A stretch of 64,000 nucleotides of DNA from Oscheius dolichura (taxonomy: Eukaryota; Nematoda; Chromadorea; Rhabditida; Rhabditidae). Shown here in pieces: positions 33,401-45,800 of the stretch. Each line of letters starts with the position of its first letter. Position 1 is the stretch's first letter. A program made the translations under genes and the position numbers. The notes below the pieces were generated by a model, which ran no database searches, was not told the origin of the DNA, and was given only the letters and a program-made list of their open reading frames with translations. The DNA is taken from positions 372,001 through 436,000 of the forward strand of contig OW051497.1 in NCBI GenBank assembly GCA_932521035.1. Reading direction: 5' to 3'.

Positions 33401-35366
33401 TTGACCACCCCCTGACCTTTTTTACGACTTAGATTGAGAGTAAGGGGGCCTCTCTCAAAATCGCAACGCCGCCCTCTCTTGGGAGAGTTCCATTTTAAGT
33501 TTGAACCACGTCACATTTTGCCGCGCATATCACCACACATGCAGATACACATGGCTCCTATTTTTGCGTAGAAGAGTATTGACAGACTTTGAGGTCATTT
33601 ATTTTCGGGTTAGAGTGAAACTTTTCATTCTCAAGTGGCTACGAAGAGACACATGGCTTTCGGCGCTGGGGAGACAAGGGCAAGAGAAAAAGATTTCTTC
33701 AAGAGCAGCATCCCTTAGTGGAACTTTAACATTGGATCAAACATCGAGGTAGCCATCAAGATAACAATTGAATCTCAAAGAGTTTTATTTCTCCCTCTTT
33801 TGGGCGAATAAATTCCTCGAAATGTTTAAGAGGGTCCCGTCTTATTATGCAAACATGATTTATTTTAGAGACATAAAGACACCCCCCGGCAGACCATTTT
33901 AATCCACAATGAGCGATGCGGTTGTCTTCATCGTAAAGATGCTCTCGTAAACAACTTAGAACAATTAAAGACAAAAGATGACGGCTATGGGAAGGATGCG
34001 AAAAGGTTCTTCAGTTTTGCAGAGGCAATTTGCTTTAAAAACTTTGGGATTTCATCTCTCGGACGTGGAAAGGAGGCAATTTTTAAAAGAATCAGAGGAA
34101 TGACCCACCTTGATCGTCTGTTGCGGACAACTCTTCGGCTCGTCCCTGTCGTTGTCCTCCTTTATCGTATCCGTAATTACCGTGGCCCCGTCGTCTCCAT
34201 CCAGCAGTGCGGACTGCGAGTTCAGCGGAACTCCTTCCCATCGAGCCGTTACATGATCTAAATTATGTCCGATTATCTTGGGCCATAAATTTGTGAATTA
34301 GAACTACTCTATTCTGGATTCTTTTCTACTTCAGTCGGCATAGACTCAGGGGGCAAAAAAACTAGAGCAATCTAGCAAATTGATGTTGTAATTAATCGAA
34401 TCCGGGGGTAGGAGCAACAAGCAAAACACACGGCAAAAAAGGTCCTCGTTCTCTCTCGCCGATACCCTTTTTATGTCGACGGGAGCTATTAGCCCGTCTT
34501 GAAGAATCCCGACGGATTTCTGCTTTCCGTACTTCCGTAGATGGATCTGTGTAATGAGAAGAAAAATATAGGCTTTTTAAATATATAAATATCCGATTTT
34601 ATAGGTTCATTTTACGCGATACCCAAACCCAACACAACTAGTCTGTGCCTCCAAGTCTTGGATAATCTGATTGTCACCCAGAAACCTAATCAAAGACACG
34701 GGTTGGTGTGAAAATCACTCACTATTTAAATTATAAGGGCATTAAAAGGGAATCTTTTTGTTAACCGGGGGAAAAGTAGTTCCTGTTTTGGCGGATGTAC
34801 TATGAAACTTTCCCAGATTTACTCAATATCGGGTTGCGATTTCAATAACTTTCAAGGGGCCAAAAAACGAGCATTTGTTGTGTCAATAAAGCGGGGATTG
34901 GAGAGTTTTAAATTTGCAGAAGAATGTCATTAAAAGGTCGAAAAACTTCTGGGAAAGGATATCCCCGCAAGTTCTCCCTTGCAAAGCGAGGTTGTAAGCG
35001 AAAAGCGAGGCCAAGAAAAAGAATGGAGTGGAAAAACCAACCGATTATGATTTTCCCATCGTCCTGTATAGAAATAGTTGGTCTTCTAAGGATTAATCGT
35101 TGTCTACTAGGCCTCCTCGAGTCAGTTACAGAAAATACGGGGGAGACGGGCGCTGCACAAATCTCTAGCCCTAATTCCCTTCGAATACTGTCATTTCGAT
35201 TCCAATCGGTGGCGGTAGGTCGAAATAGATCTTGGACTTCATTTGCCCGCTGGAGAATTTCCGGGATATGGTAGCTCAACTGTCCCACATTTAGCTGAGA
35301 AGATGGTGCAATTGTTAGCCGTCGTGAGCCGGACATGCTCGGCCTTGCCGAGTAGAAAAATGTCAT
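30481..35366 (-). CDS. Two-pore-domain potassium channel (TWK/K2P)
   Basis: Fifteen exons (35366-35042, 34257-34109, 33102-32972, 32938-32831, 32580-32432, 32389-32220, 32178-32058, 31995-31957, 31934-31887, 31791-31725, 31684-31563, 31518-31428, 31384-31309, 31268-31160, 30587-30481) give 603 residues. A long cytoplasmic N-terminus (Ser/Arg-rich) precedes TM1 (HVILVTVLIGYLCLGAWILM) and an extracellular cap with NFTSDSW. Pore 1 is LTTCGYGEVS, then TM2, a basic linker (RTRHGRRKS), TM3 and TM4, with pore 2 TVGLGDIVV. The C-terminus (VRDFLDNELRDRPFEP...LRFIDE and the last exon MSTIRHNSFQSDFFRESEYI) looks strongly conserved. It sets background K+ conductance in excitable cells. Pore 1 has Cys in place of the usual Val/Ile before GYG. 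The two 5' exons are less certain; intron 31935-31956 is only 22 nt. Confidence 0.85.
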
Positions 35367-38300
35367 CGTGGTAAGAGTCGGCTACAGTAATTAAGCAGGT
35401 GGAATAGTAGAATGGCAGGAAGTGATGACGGACTTCCCCATTTGGGAAGAAGATGGGTGGGATGGGCGCTGTGCAGATCGCAAGAGCCAAAAGAGCGAAA
35501 TGGGCCCCGCTATGCGCAGGGGCGGGGGCATATCATAAGCGATGGCATAATCAGAGCAACTGGGGAGAGCCTTTAGGAGGGAAAGATCTCAGTCGGCCAT
35601 ATGATTGGATTTAGACGACATAATATGAATCACACTAGTTGTGTTGCAACTTTATGGAATGCGATGACAACACTTCAAAAACGCGAAGGGAGGTCAACTT
35701 CCTCCTGTTTCTATTTTTATTCTTTTCTTTAAATACCCTCTTCTTTTAATTTAAATCTTAATATTCTTCCTATTTCCATTTGACGATCGTCTTAGTTTAC
35801 TCTTTTAAAAGACATTTATCTTAAAAATTGATGGAGGGGAATCCCGGTCTAGCTTTTGCCGAAATGTTACGAATGTTGCCAATTGTTGCGAACGCTTCAA
35901 CTTTAAACAGAGCTGGGCCTTTCCCAGAGTAATTAGCTCCCCATAAATCTTATAGAATGGCTGCGTAGGAAGTTTAATACGCAACCCGTTGGGTAATGAC
36001 TCTAATCCCGGTTATAAGCCCGAAAAATGGAAAATAGTATAAGCAAAGAGGGAAAAACAGATGCTCACCTCCATATTTGGAATATAGTTCAACAATATCC
36101 AATATCCTAGGCGACATCATTTTACAGCTCTCATACTAAAAAGTAGACTAGACAATTGGCAGAATATACAAGGAAGTGTTTGTCTCTCTTCTTCGAACTC
36201 ACTCAGCGAACTACGTAATGGTCACAAAAAGGGAGGATAATGTTTCCACTTCACGCGACAAATGTCTGACTTGCTCTTCTTTTCCTTCCTAGGCTACAAA
36301 ATGTTCTTCTCTTTTAGAAAATAAAGAGAAAATCTAAAGGATAGCACCTAGACGGCACTCGTAAGGCAATGATGACCACGCGCACTTTATAACAGACGAT
36401 AAAGACATTTGTCCTCCCATGGGAGTAGGCAAAAAGCGTAACGAATCTCATAAATACCGGGAGGTGTTAAAATATCCTTCGGAACATTTGCAGCAAAAGG
36501 GCACATTTAGCGAGTGGGGGTGAGTTCACTGCAAAATCCCGAAGTATCCCGGAAAATGGGCGCTTGATAGACTATAAAATCTCACGAGCACTCTATTTGT
36601 TGTCCTGGTTATGTTTATTAAGCCGAGTGGTTCCTAGTACAGAAAAAAGAGACATATTTTCCTAGATGAGTTCTTGAAAAGTCAAGAGGTTGCGGCGATG
36701 ACATCCCGACTTGCTCAGAACTTATTAGCCGGAGGGCGTCAAATCATTGTTTTGTTTTTATAAAGGGGACTTGCAGCCGTCTCCCGAAAACATGACTTTT
36801 GCTTAGGTGCGCTTAATTAATGAGGGAGGTACTGCATTTCTGATCCAGGAAGATAATATAGAGCCAAGGATAAACAAGGGATCTTGAAACGACTGCCAGT
36901 TTTCGAAAAGGTGGAAAATGATTGTTTTTAAAACCGCAGAATATTTCATATCGTTCCAGAACCAGTCAACAGTAATCAGGGGTGTTTAAAGAGGAAGAAA
37001 GCCTATGGACTATTTTCTAGTGAAAAATTGAAGCCTACCAAAGAAATTCGCGGTTATTCCTCCTTTAACAAACATAAAAGCAGCATGGAAGTGATTGCAG
37101 AAAAGGAACGGAGGATACCGCTTCCCATGGCCTCATGAATCTTTCCCGCTTCATGAATCCCCAACTATCAGAGTCATAAAGAAGGCAAAAAGTCCAAAGT
37201 CTTTCCATTTTCTAGTCCTTGTGTCTGCCTTCCTCACCTGTTCTGCTGTGCCGTTTCTTCCGTTCCGAATCATTCATACCCGCTGTGGTTTGAATCAAAC
37301 CGGCAGCGGAAAAGAGCGCCACTGCCGGCGAATATTGTTCGTTGCGGAAGCCTTGCGTGAAGATCATCCTTTACACTTGCCGACGAAGATACGTTAGTGA
37401 CATCTGAGGGAAGCAGGAAGAGAGTAGAGGGAGAGGATGATATTTTGTCTATGAATTAGCCCTAATTTCAGCTGGAGCTGTCTAAGTGTGGTATTTATAT
37501 GATCGGAGAGGTTTACAGATTAAATATTTCTGATTAGGGTCTTGTGTGGAATAGACAGCAAGAAAAAAGACGAATTCAATCCCACAAATAAATAATTTTG
37601 CATTTCGGGGGACTAGCAAAGTTTGTTTTGCGATTAGTTTCAAAGTAGGAGCATCAAACGGAAGCTGAGCACTTTGCTGTTCATTTGAGAAGCTCGATTT
37701 TGGCTAAATTAGTAGAAATAACAGGACAGAGTAGGGAAAAGCCCCAGACTATAAAAGCTATAGACAAGAATGAGGAGGATGCTCCTTGTTATGCTCTGAC
37801 CGACAAGGATTCAAATTTCAACGCAATTATGCAGAAATGGAATGAAATGAAGAGAACGCAGTTCTTTTGTATTTGACAAGCATTTTATGACATACACAAA
37901 TTAGCCATTTTTCCGCATGGAATACCAAAAATACGAATCACATTCGTAAACAATAAAGGCAATGGTCAAAAGTCGTGGTGGGATATCCTTTTCTAACGAG
38001 GTTATATTGCCCGGGTCTTTAGAGGGGGGTCAGTAGCTGGGAAAACAACTTTAAGAAGGAAATATGGGCCAAGAGAAGGAGTAAATAATGATGAGATCAA
38101 TGGACTTTGAATTAGCTCCGGAAGAACTGAGACCAGAGCTGACATTTGGCCAGCGTTTCTTATGCCTAATTAAAGGGCAGTCTAATAAATTATTCCGAGC
38201 AGTTGTTACTGGACTACATGACCACTGCTGTTGCATTTTTGCACGGGCGGGAAGTAAAGTCGTTTTTAAACGAAAAGACTGAAAATGTTGAAGAATACTG

Positions 38301-39845
38301 TAGCCCATTTTAGCATGTTTCAAACATTTGAAATTGCGGCCCTGTTGGGCCATTTAGAAAGTGACGAAAACAAGTTTTTTGAGCCATTTTAGAGCTCGGA
38401 AAAGTTGATTCTTTAGAAATGAGCCAACCGTGGCTAAAATAAGAAGGACTTAACTCTTTTCATGTAATTTCTAGCTTTTTGATGCTCTTCCCTTATTAAA
38501 AACCGGCAAGGACGATTCTATAAGACCCAAAGCTCAAACTAAAAACCAAAAGGAATGATCCGCACACCCGAAAATGCATACAAATGGAAGAGTCAATTGT
38601 TTTTGCCCAAGAATATGCAATGAGATAATGCAATGAAGAGGAAAATTGATACAGTGGAAGAGGAAGAAAACGCCCCCTCCTACTAGTGTATACTAGTTGT
38701 CGAAAGTAGTTTTTCCTACTCTTCTACCAAAAACTTGGGTCCTCTGAACCGGGAAATATAATTTTGCAGACTGAAGCTGAGCAAATGGGATTTAGTTCAA
38801 GCTGTGGTTTGGGGGTATTTGTTGCTGAAAGTAATATTTGGGGGGAAAAAGGGAACCCGTTTAGTTTTTATTTTATGGGAATAGGTAAAGAGCATTATGC
38901 CAGGTTACGCTAGGACGCTAATTGTCATCATTCGTCTTTGGGTCATGACATGGAAATTTATGTCCTAAACTGGGAAAACGGGTCTGATTCTGGGTATTCC
39001 GAAGGAGAAAAGCCCCCCTTTAAACTGGATGAGGAGCAAGATTTAAAGGAAGAACAGATAAAAACATGTCATTTCCTGGTACAGTAAAGTAATTTTCTTA
39101 TCGTGAAGGATCTCCCGCATGCGAGGCTCGTTAGGATGCATAAAAAGAAGAAGAACATCTCCCGCCATTCGAGGAATATGGTTCATGTTTAAAATAAAGC
39201 CCAGTTGACCTCAAAGGGCACCTTCTTTTTGAACTATTGGCATAAGAATGCATTTGGAGACTCAGCCCATGGATTTATCATCGCCCTGACACAAATTATG
39301 CATCAGTGAACGCAGAGGCAAAGATTTTTTCGGTCTATTCAAAAGGGAAACAATCAGATTGGGACAAAAAGTTGGTCTCAAGATCTGGAAAAGAATTAAA
39401 TTTGTCCTAGGCAGCCTTTTTTCAATATTTCCCGCCCACAAAGTGAAAAAACTGCCCGAAGACGTGACATTCTATCAAATAAATGCTATTGCACTTTTTT
39501 CCTGCATTTCAGGTGGCTACATCGGGCTTTTTATTCCGGTGATGGTTACGAGTGGTTTAAATAATTCACTGCTGAGCAATGTCGAGAAGGAAAAACTTCA
39601 CTAAATTCAATGGAAAGAAGCACTAATCGCAGTGTAAATAACAGGCTATTATAGGAGGAAAACGAGCTTTTAAATGCCTATAAAGGAAATAGCTGTTGTT
39701 ACCGTATACAGGGCAGTTCCAGAAAGGAACGGAGCCATGAACGATTTCCGCTGCTATGGGGACAAAAAAACGAGAAAAAGTCCAACAAAAGATGTAACGA
39801 GAGGAAAGTCCAGAAATAGAGAATCGGAAGAGTTGACGCTTACCT
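35367..39845. other. 4.5-kb stretch without a supported gene
   Basis: The plus strand is purine-rich, i.e. T/C-rich on the minus strand, as expected for intron or intergenic DNA of minus-strand genes. Short frames (e.g. 37095-37397, 38088-38282) lack splice support or protein-like composition. It probably holds the promoter of the K2P gene and the 3' flank of the next gene. Confidence 0.5.
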
Positions 39846-42800
39846 TTATTGTTGTTTTGTTCTTGCTCCTGTTTCAAGCGCTCCTTGTATTCGGGATATA
39901 ATTCGGCTAACTCGGCTGTTGACTTCAAATGGACCTTTTTTGTACCCGTGGGCAAGACCGTAATGGTCATTCGTCTTGCGTTTTCTTCTAATGTCCATTG
40001 ATTCCAAAATTTTCGTAGAAACATTCCCTAATTCATTGGCAGCTAAAAAAGAAGCAATCGAAGAGAAATAGAGAAAGGAAGAGGGTCAATTTAGGGAAAT
40101 GTTGTTATTTCTGACAAAGATTTTAGGAACTTCTTGAGGGCGTGAGACTCTGACACATTTTAAAGAACGGTCGCATGACTTTGGATCCAGCAGAACAAAC
40201 CAAACCACATTTTATGGTTCAGAAGTTAAATTCGTTTTTTTCGCGGTTTTGGAAGAGGGCTGGATAGATGATGAAGAGTTATTAATTATTTGAAGAGGAG
40301 CTCGAAATTACTTCCCCGAAAGGGAACATCCCCGGTAACGGCCAGCTCGCACCAAAGAGCAATTCGAACAATTGAAAATTCCTAAAAATTGAACTTAGTG
40401 GCACACACCCAGTTGAATAGAAGCGGGCTAGTGGTGTCAAGAGGGCGGAAAACAATGGCTATGGCGCGGGTGGTGGATATCTGCCGAACTGGAGGAAGCC
40501 AGCACCAGGTCTGCACTATTTTTTTCATCATTTTGGTACCGACTAATGGGTCCTGATTAACTAAGAGGGAAGGATATTCGCATTTCCCGGGATGTGTTGC
40601 AATATCTCGCCTTCTTTAGGCGCCTTTTGATTTATTGAATTGATCTTCGTTTGTTCTTGTTCTTATTCTAGGCAGCTATTTGAAAATTCTGGAGAAATGG
40701 GCAATTAATGGGATAAGAAAAGGTCCAGATTGAGCTCTGCCCAATTCTTCAAGAAATTAAAAAAAACATAAGGAGAAAATGTCTCTTCCGCCTCGTCAGG
40801 AACACATTTCCGCCTATCAAAAGTGATAGAGGAATGGTGTTCCTTTCGGAAGAAAAAAACATTCAATGGAGAGACATAAAATTGTCAATCAAACTTTGCC
40901 CTCCGATGATTTTGATGCTCGCAAAAAATCCTTTGGGAATTAGTCTTACAATCTTTGGCGCAGGAGTAATTGATGCTCCTGCCAAAGAGTAGTGCTGCTG
41001 CTGCTAAGACCCGCGTAGTGAATTTATTCCAAACATTTTCGGGATTTCCCCGGGTAATTCAGGAAGTCCAGAGAGGGTGGAGCAGGTGGGCAATGATTAA
41101 TTTTATAGGTAAGCTGTCAGGATCTGTGCGTCTTCAAAACAAGCGAGATAGCTAATGACGGGCCGCGAAAATAACCTGTTTCAGGGGAAATTAAAAACAT
41201 TACAGTACTTTTGATGGCATATAACTAGCTGTCAATCATTGAACACGCCTGTTATATAGCCTTGCCTAAAAATTGCTTCAGCTTAGATAATTGGACTTGT
41301 CATATGCATTCTTCCAACGGGCGACCGCCTTTATACCCAGAAAGACCCCACTTTGAAAAGAGACAATTTCAAGGAGCATTTAAAGGAGGAGTCGTAGTAG
41401 AAGGGCAGATTTTTTAACGTGAAGCCACGCTTCAAAAATAAACACACTTGGCCGTTGTTCTTAGAATCCGCCCGGGGTGGTCCGTGTGTCTTTCCTCCCT
41501 TTGCAACAGATGCTCTTTGTGTTTCCGTCGAATAAATAAGCGGACAGAAGTGTTAGAAAGGCATTTGCCCTTTGGAGAAGATGTCAAGTTCTGCTTGTTC
41601 TTATATATTTTCAAGGGGAACATCAAAAGTTGCGGGCGAGACGAGAAAAAGAACACCTTTTTGTCCACCCGACGTAACCTGAGAACCCTCGGAAACGGGG
41701 GGAACCTCTGAACTTTAAAGTGACACCAAGGTCTTAACCGAGGAGACAGTGGAGATGAATGAACGTCGCGTCAAATCAAGTCTTTACTTTTTGATGCTTT
41801 TAGTGAAGCAAGCGATATTTGCAAGAATTTCAATACAATCTCTTGTAGAGATCCCGTCTCTACCGGGGCGATGTTCAATTATTCAGCGAAAAATCTCACT
41901 AAATTATTTAGTCCTTTTTGTTTCATGCTTCCGAACTTTTGGAATGCGTCCCCCAGCCAAAGGAAGGAGAAAAAGCAAAGAACAAATTAGCGAAAGGAAG
42001 GTAGTAAAACGATCGCTGGTGATGGTCTTAGGATCCTCACACAGTGTCCTGAGATTCTCGGATTACTAGAAGAGACAGCGAGGGCAAGCGAGGGGGATGC
42101 GGGAAAATGTGACCCCACTACCACAACAATCTCGTTAAGATGCGATTAAATCCGGCCAATTGAGGGGGCAGCAATTTTTTGCATTTTTTGGCAAGTGCGC
42201 GGAAAAAAAGAAAAAGAAGATCTTCGGTTTCTAGTCAGGAGGGAAGACCGGGTTAAAAATTGATGACCATTGAACATTTTAAAGAAGTGCTTAAAAGCGA
42301 AGGTGCGTGGTCCATCACGTCAACAAGAAAAGGACAGATTTTAAAGAAATGTGATACTATTCGATCTACAGAGTCCAGATAAAGCTACGGTAATCTTCAA
42401 ATTAAAGAAAAAGTAGACTTACCGACAGTTCTTCCTCTAGGTCGAATAGAAGGCAGCCGAATAGGTAAAGGATTGAATATAGCCCATCCAATGGGATTCT
42501 CATCCGGCAGAGCACTTTCCGGTTTAAAATCTTCCGTAATTAATGTACCATACCAATGGGCAGGTGGTGCGAGAAGGTGTGGATCCGCACCGGGTGGCAG
42601 TAGCGCCTCATAGCCGGTGGTATCCCGCTGGACGGATTCTCGCTTAACCCTTACAGACGGGCGACGCTCTTCGGCAAGGTGGGCACTGACGGATTGTAGC
42701 ATCAGATAATGGAGTGGGGAATAAATATAGAGGGAGACAAAAAGAAGAGATTGTATCAAAGTCGGATGTCGTTCAGTTTTTGTTCATCCAACTACTCATG

Positions 42801-45800
42801 CGTACTCCCTCGACGATAATTCAAGATAGCTTCACACTGAGAATGGGCGAGAGGGTCGAAACGTTTCTCTGGAGGGTTGTCATGCCATAAAAACTTTGGC
42901 ACTTCCTAAGGATGAAGTCGCTACGAAGTAAGATAGACATAATTGTATTGAAGTGCAAGTAGCACTGATCATGTCCTCCTTTTTTGTGTGTTCTTAGGGC
43001 GATTGATGACAGAGTGTGCCCTGCTGACAGCACCGCTTAATCATAGAATCCAATGGGAGTTATGTTCACTGTTCCTCTTGAAGCAGAACGGGAAGAAACG
43101 AGACAAATTGAGCAAGTCATCAATTATGATGAGGTAGTCTCTTTTTGGAAGAACATCCATCCTTGGAGGAGTTCTCCCGTTCTTTTGACAACTTGCTTAT
43201 TACATCGAGAATGGAGACAATTCTAAACGGCGCTCTGGGGAACAATATTCGTGGTTTGCTCTTTTGGATCAGGAATATCCTCCTGCAGAGAGCAGAAATC
43301 CTTCGAATAAGGAAGAAGAAGGTATGGAGAGGCATTTTGACCAATTCCGCTACTATCGAAGCATTTTTCCTAGACATTTCTGTTCTCCAGGAGACCGATC
43401 TGGAGATCCTCCTTCCCTTTATTGCTGATACCATAAATTACCTGCTATTCGATGATCAGAAGGATTACATCCCAAAAATCATGTAATATGTTCTGTTATC
43501 TGTTGTTTTTCATGCGCTCCAATAAAAAATATTCTCTGGAGACGTTCCAGACACAAAAAAGACAAGTAAAATACGATTACTCTTCAGAACGGCGGCCAAA
43601 CATTATATATTTGTTTTTCCGTCTGCTTAAATAAGGAGCTGCTACTAAAAAGGAAGAGATTTAGGTCTTTGGCTCACCTAGGTTAAAATTTATGGGTAGA
43701 GCTCAAAAAGGAAGTTTACTGTACCTTCTGCTATTCAAATTACTGTATTTTTTTAAATTGAAAACTGGTAATTACCCGTCAGTCGCAGCAGGGATTCCCC
43801 GTCTTCCCGTTAGAGGCCAACAATCATTACGCCGTCTACACACCAAGCCGTTTGTTATGCCAAGTTCTCATTGTGTGACTTAAAGATTGCCAAGATCAAT
43901 AAGGACCTCCCTTCCGACCCTTAAAATAAAGCACTTCCCCCGGAGGCACAGACAGGTGCAAAAAACGATTATGGCCCGACTCCGGAAAAGTCTCCCGGAA
44001 GGGTTCTTAACCACAGGAACCGTCGTTAACCACTCTTTATGAGATGAGAAAAGGAACTCACAGTTGGGTAGTTGAGGAGCGGCGAAGGGGGTGAACTGAA
44101 GCAGTAGGGGTGTTCGCGAGATGGTCGGCAGGTTCTGTTTCCGTTCATCTCGCTTTTTGTAGGCTAGAGCAGCTGCCAACGGGTCGACTTGGACCAGGGA
44201 TTCTCGTACTCCTCGAAGAGCCCATGTTACAAACAAAGGCGCCCAAAAAGGCATGATTAGGGGGGAAGAGTAGGGGTTAAAAGTACTGTAACCCAACTAA
44301 CCGGTTCCTTTTTCTTCCGTCTAAATGGCATAGGGAAAGGCACGGCTGCAGCTGTCTAACAGACTACTTTAGAGCCTTGATCACGCTTAATTTACGCAGA
44401 ATAGCAAAAGGAGACTAAAGGACCTTTCTATGCTTGATTTGCTCTTCTAAAGAGATTACTCTTAGGGGGAACTCCCGTTAGATCTATAAATATCCCGCCG
44501 GTCTACTTAATTTATACTAAGGAACTTAACTACTGAATCGATAATTTGAACTCACCTTAAATATCCAACACATGTAGTATGAATGGGAAAAGGTAATGGC
44601 CAGTGGCACCCCCTGCTGGCAGTCGAGCCAAGACGAATAAAGGCGAGACAATATGTAGGATAAAGAAAGCAGAATGGCTTCAGATTAGAATAGTGAATTT
44701 AAAAGATGATGATTTCCAGCCGTCAGCATAGAAAACTTCTTCTTATTTCCGAACTTTTCGAAGAGAAAACAAGAGGTCTCGCGGAGAAGAACAGCTTCAC
44801 TGGGCGGTAAGGACTCATAATCATGGGATTACCTCGGGCAATGAAGCGCTGGTAACCTTTTCTTCGAATACGGGCGTCTCACGCTGCACTAATTGTTTTC
44901 TCCAGCGTCGTTTGTGACCTTAGGGTCGAGGTTGGTTTGATTCATTTGGTCTCTTTTCTTCTTCTTCAAAGGGTAGGGGCACCTTTGCCAGTGGTGATCA
45001 ATAATCCTGCTTGATATATGGTCAGAAGGCAACCAGAACAATCGGGGATTACTGCCTTTCGTGGGAGGAATAACGCTTCAGATCAACAATGAAGTGATCA
45101 CGGGAAATAGTCCATTTTGGGGGCTAGTATCGCGGTCTCTGGGGCAATCAGACACATTAGTAATCTTAACAAGAAGTCCTCTGTGGGCCTCTAACAAATG
45201 CCCTCATTGTTTGCTCCAAAACTCGCCTGGGCATCTATTTTGATCGAAAATACGGTAGGATTAGGTTATCTCCCAGGTGTCAAGTCTCTTGTCAAAGCAA
45301 TAAGAGAAAAGGGGAAGAAAAGTCAAAAATAAGAATAAGTAACAAGTGTTGGATAACAAGTGTTCCTCTTTTGTTACACCCAGAACATGGTAGAGGAATA
45401 TGATGGATGAATAGGAGCCGTTGGAACGACAGGTAACAGCAACAAAAACTAGCCGTCTCATTGTTCCCCCCATAGTTTTAATTGATGCTCCAATAAATGG
45501 GATTGAGCTCATATAAGGGGCCAAATTGGCCATATTCTAATACTCCACATTCCTATGAAGTCTCTACAGTATACCGAAATGGAAAAAAGAGCCTACCTGC
45601 TGAATAACGGCGCCATTGAGGAGCAATCGTCGGGACGGACAAGTAATTCCTCTTGTAATGCCTCTGCCTACCTTGAACGTCTAAGAAATCTGGCTCATTG
45701 GCCAATAAAAACCCCATCTAAACAGTCCGGATCGTTTTGAAGGTTAAAAATGAGTAGGAGGAGAAAAAAGAATGCAAATTTGGAACGGGAGATTGACTCT

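Noticed and set aside
39623-40024. Alternative frame (MFLRKFWNQWTLEENARR...) ending at a good donor
   Set aside because: It has a stop right after the acceptor, while the other frame is open from the acceptor, fits the incoming phase and ends cleanly at TAA.
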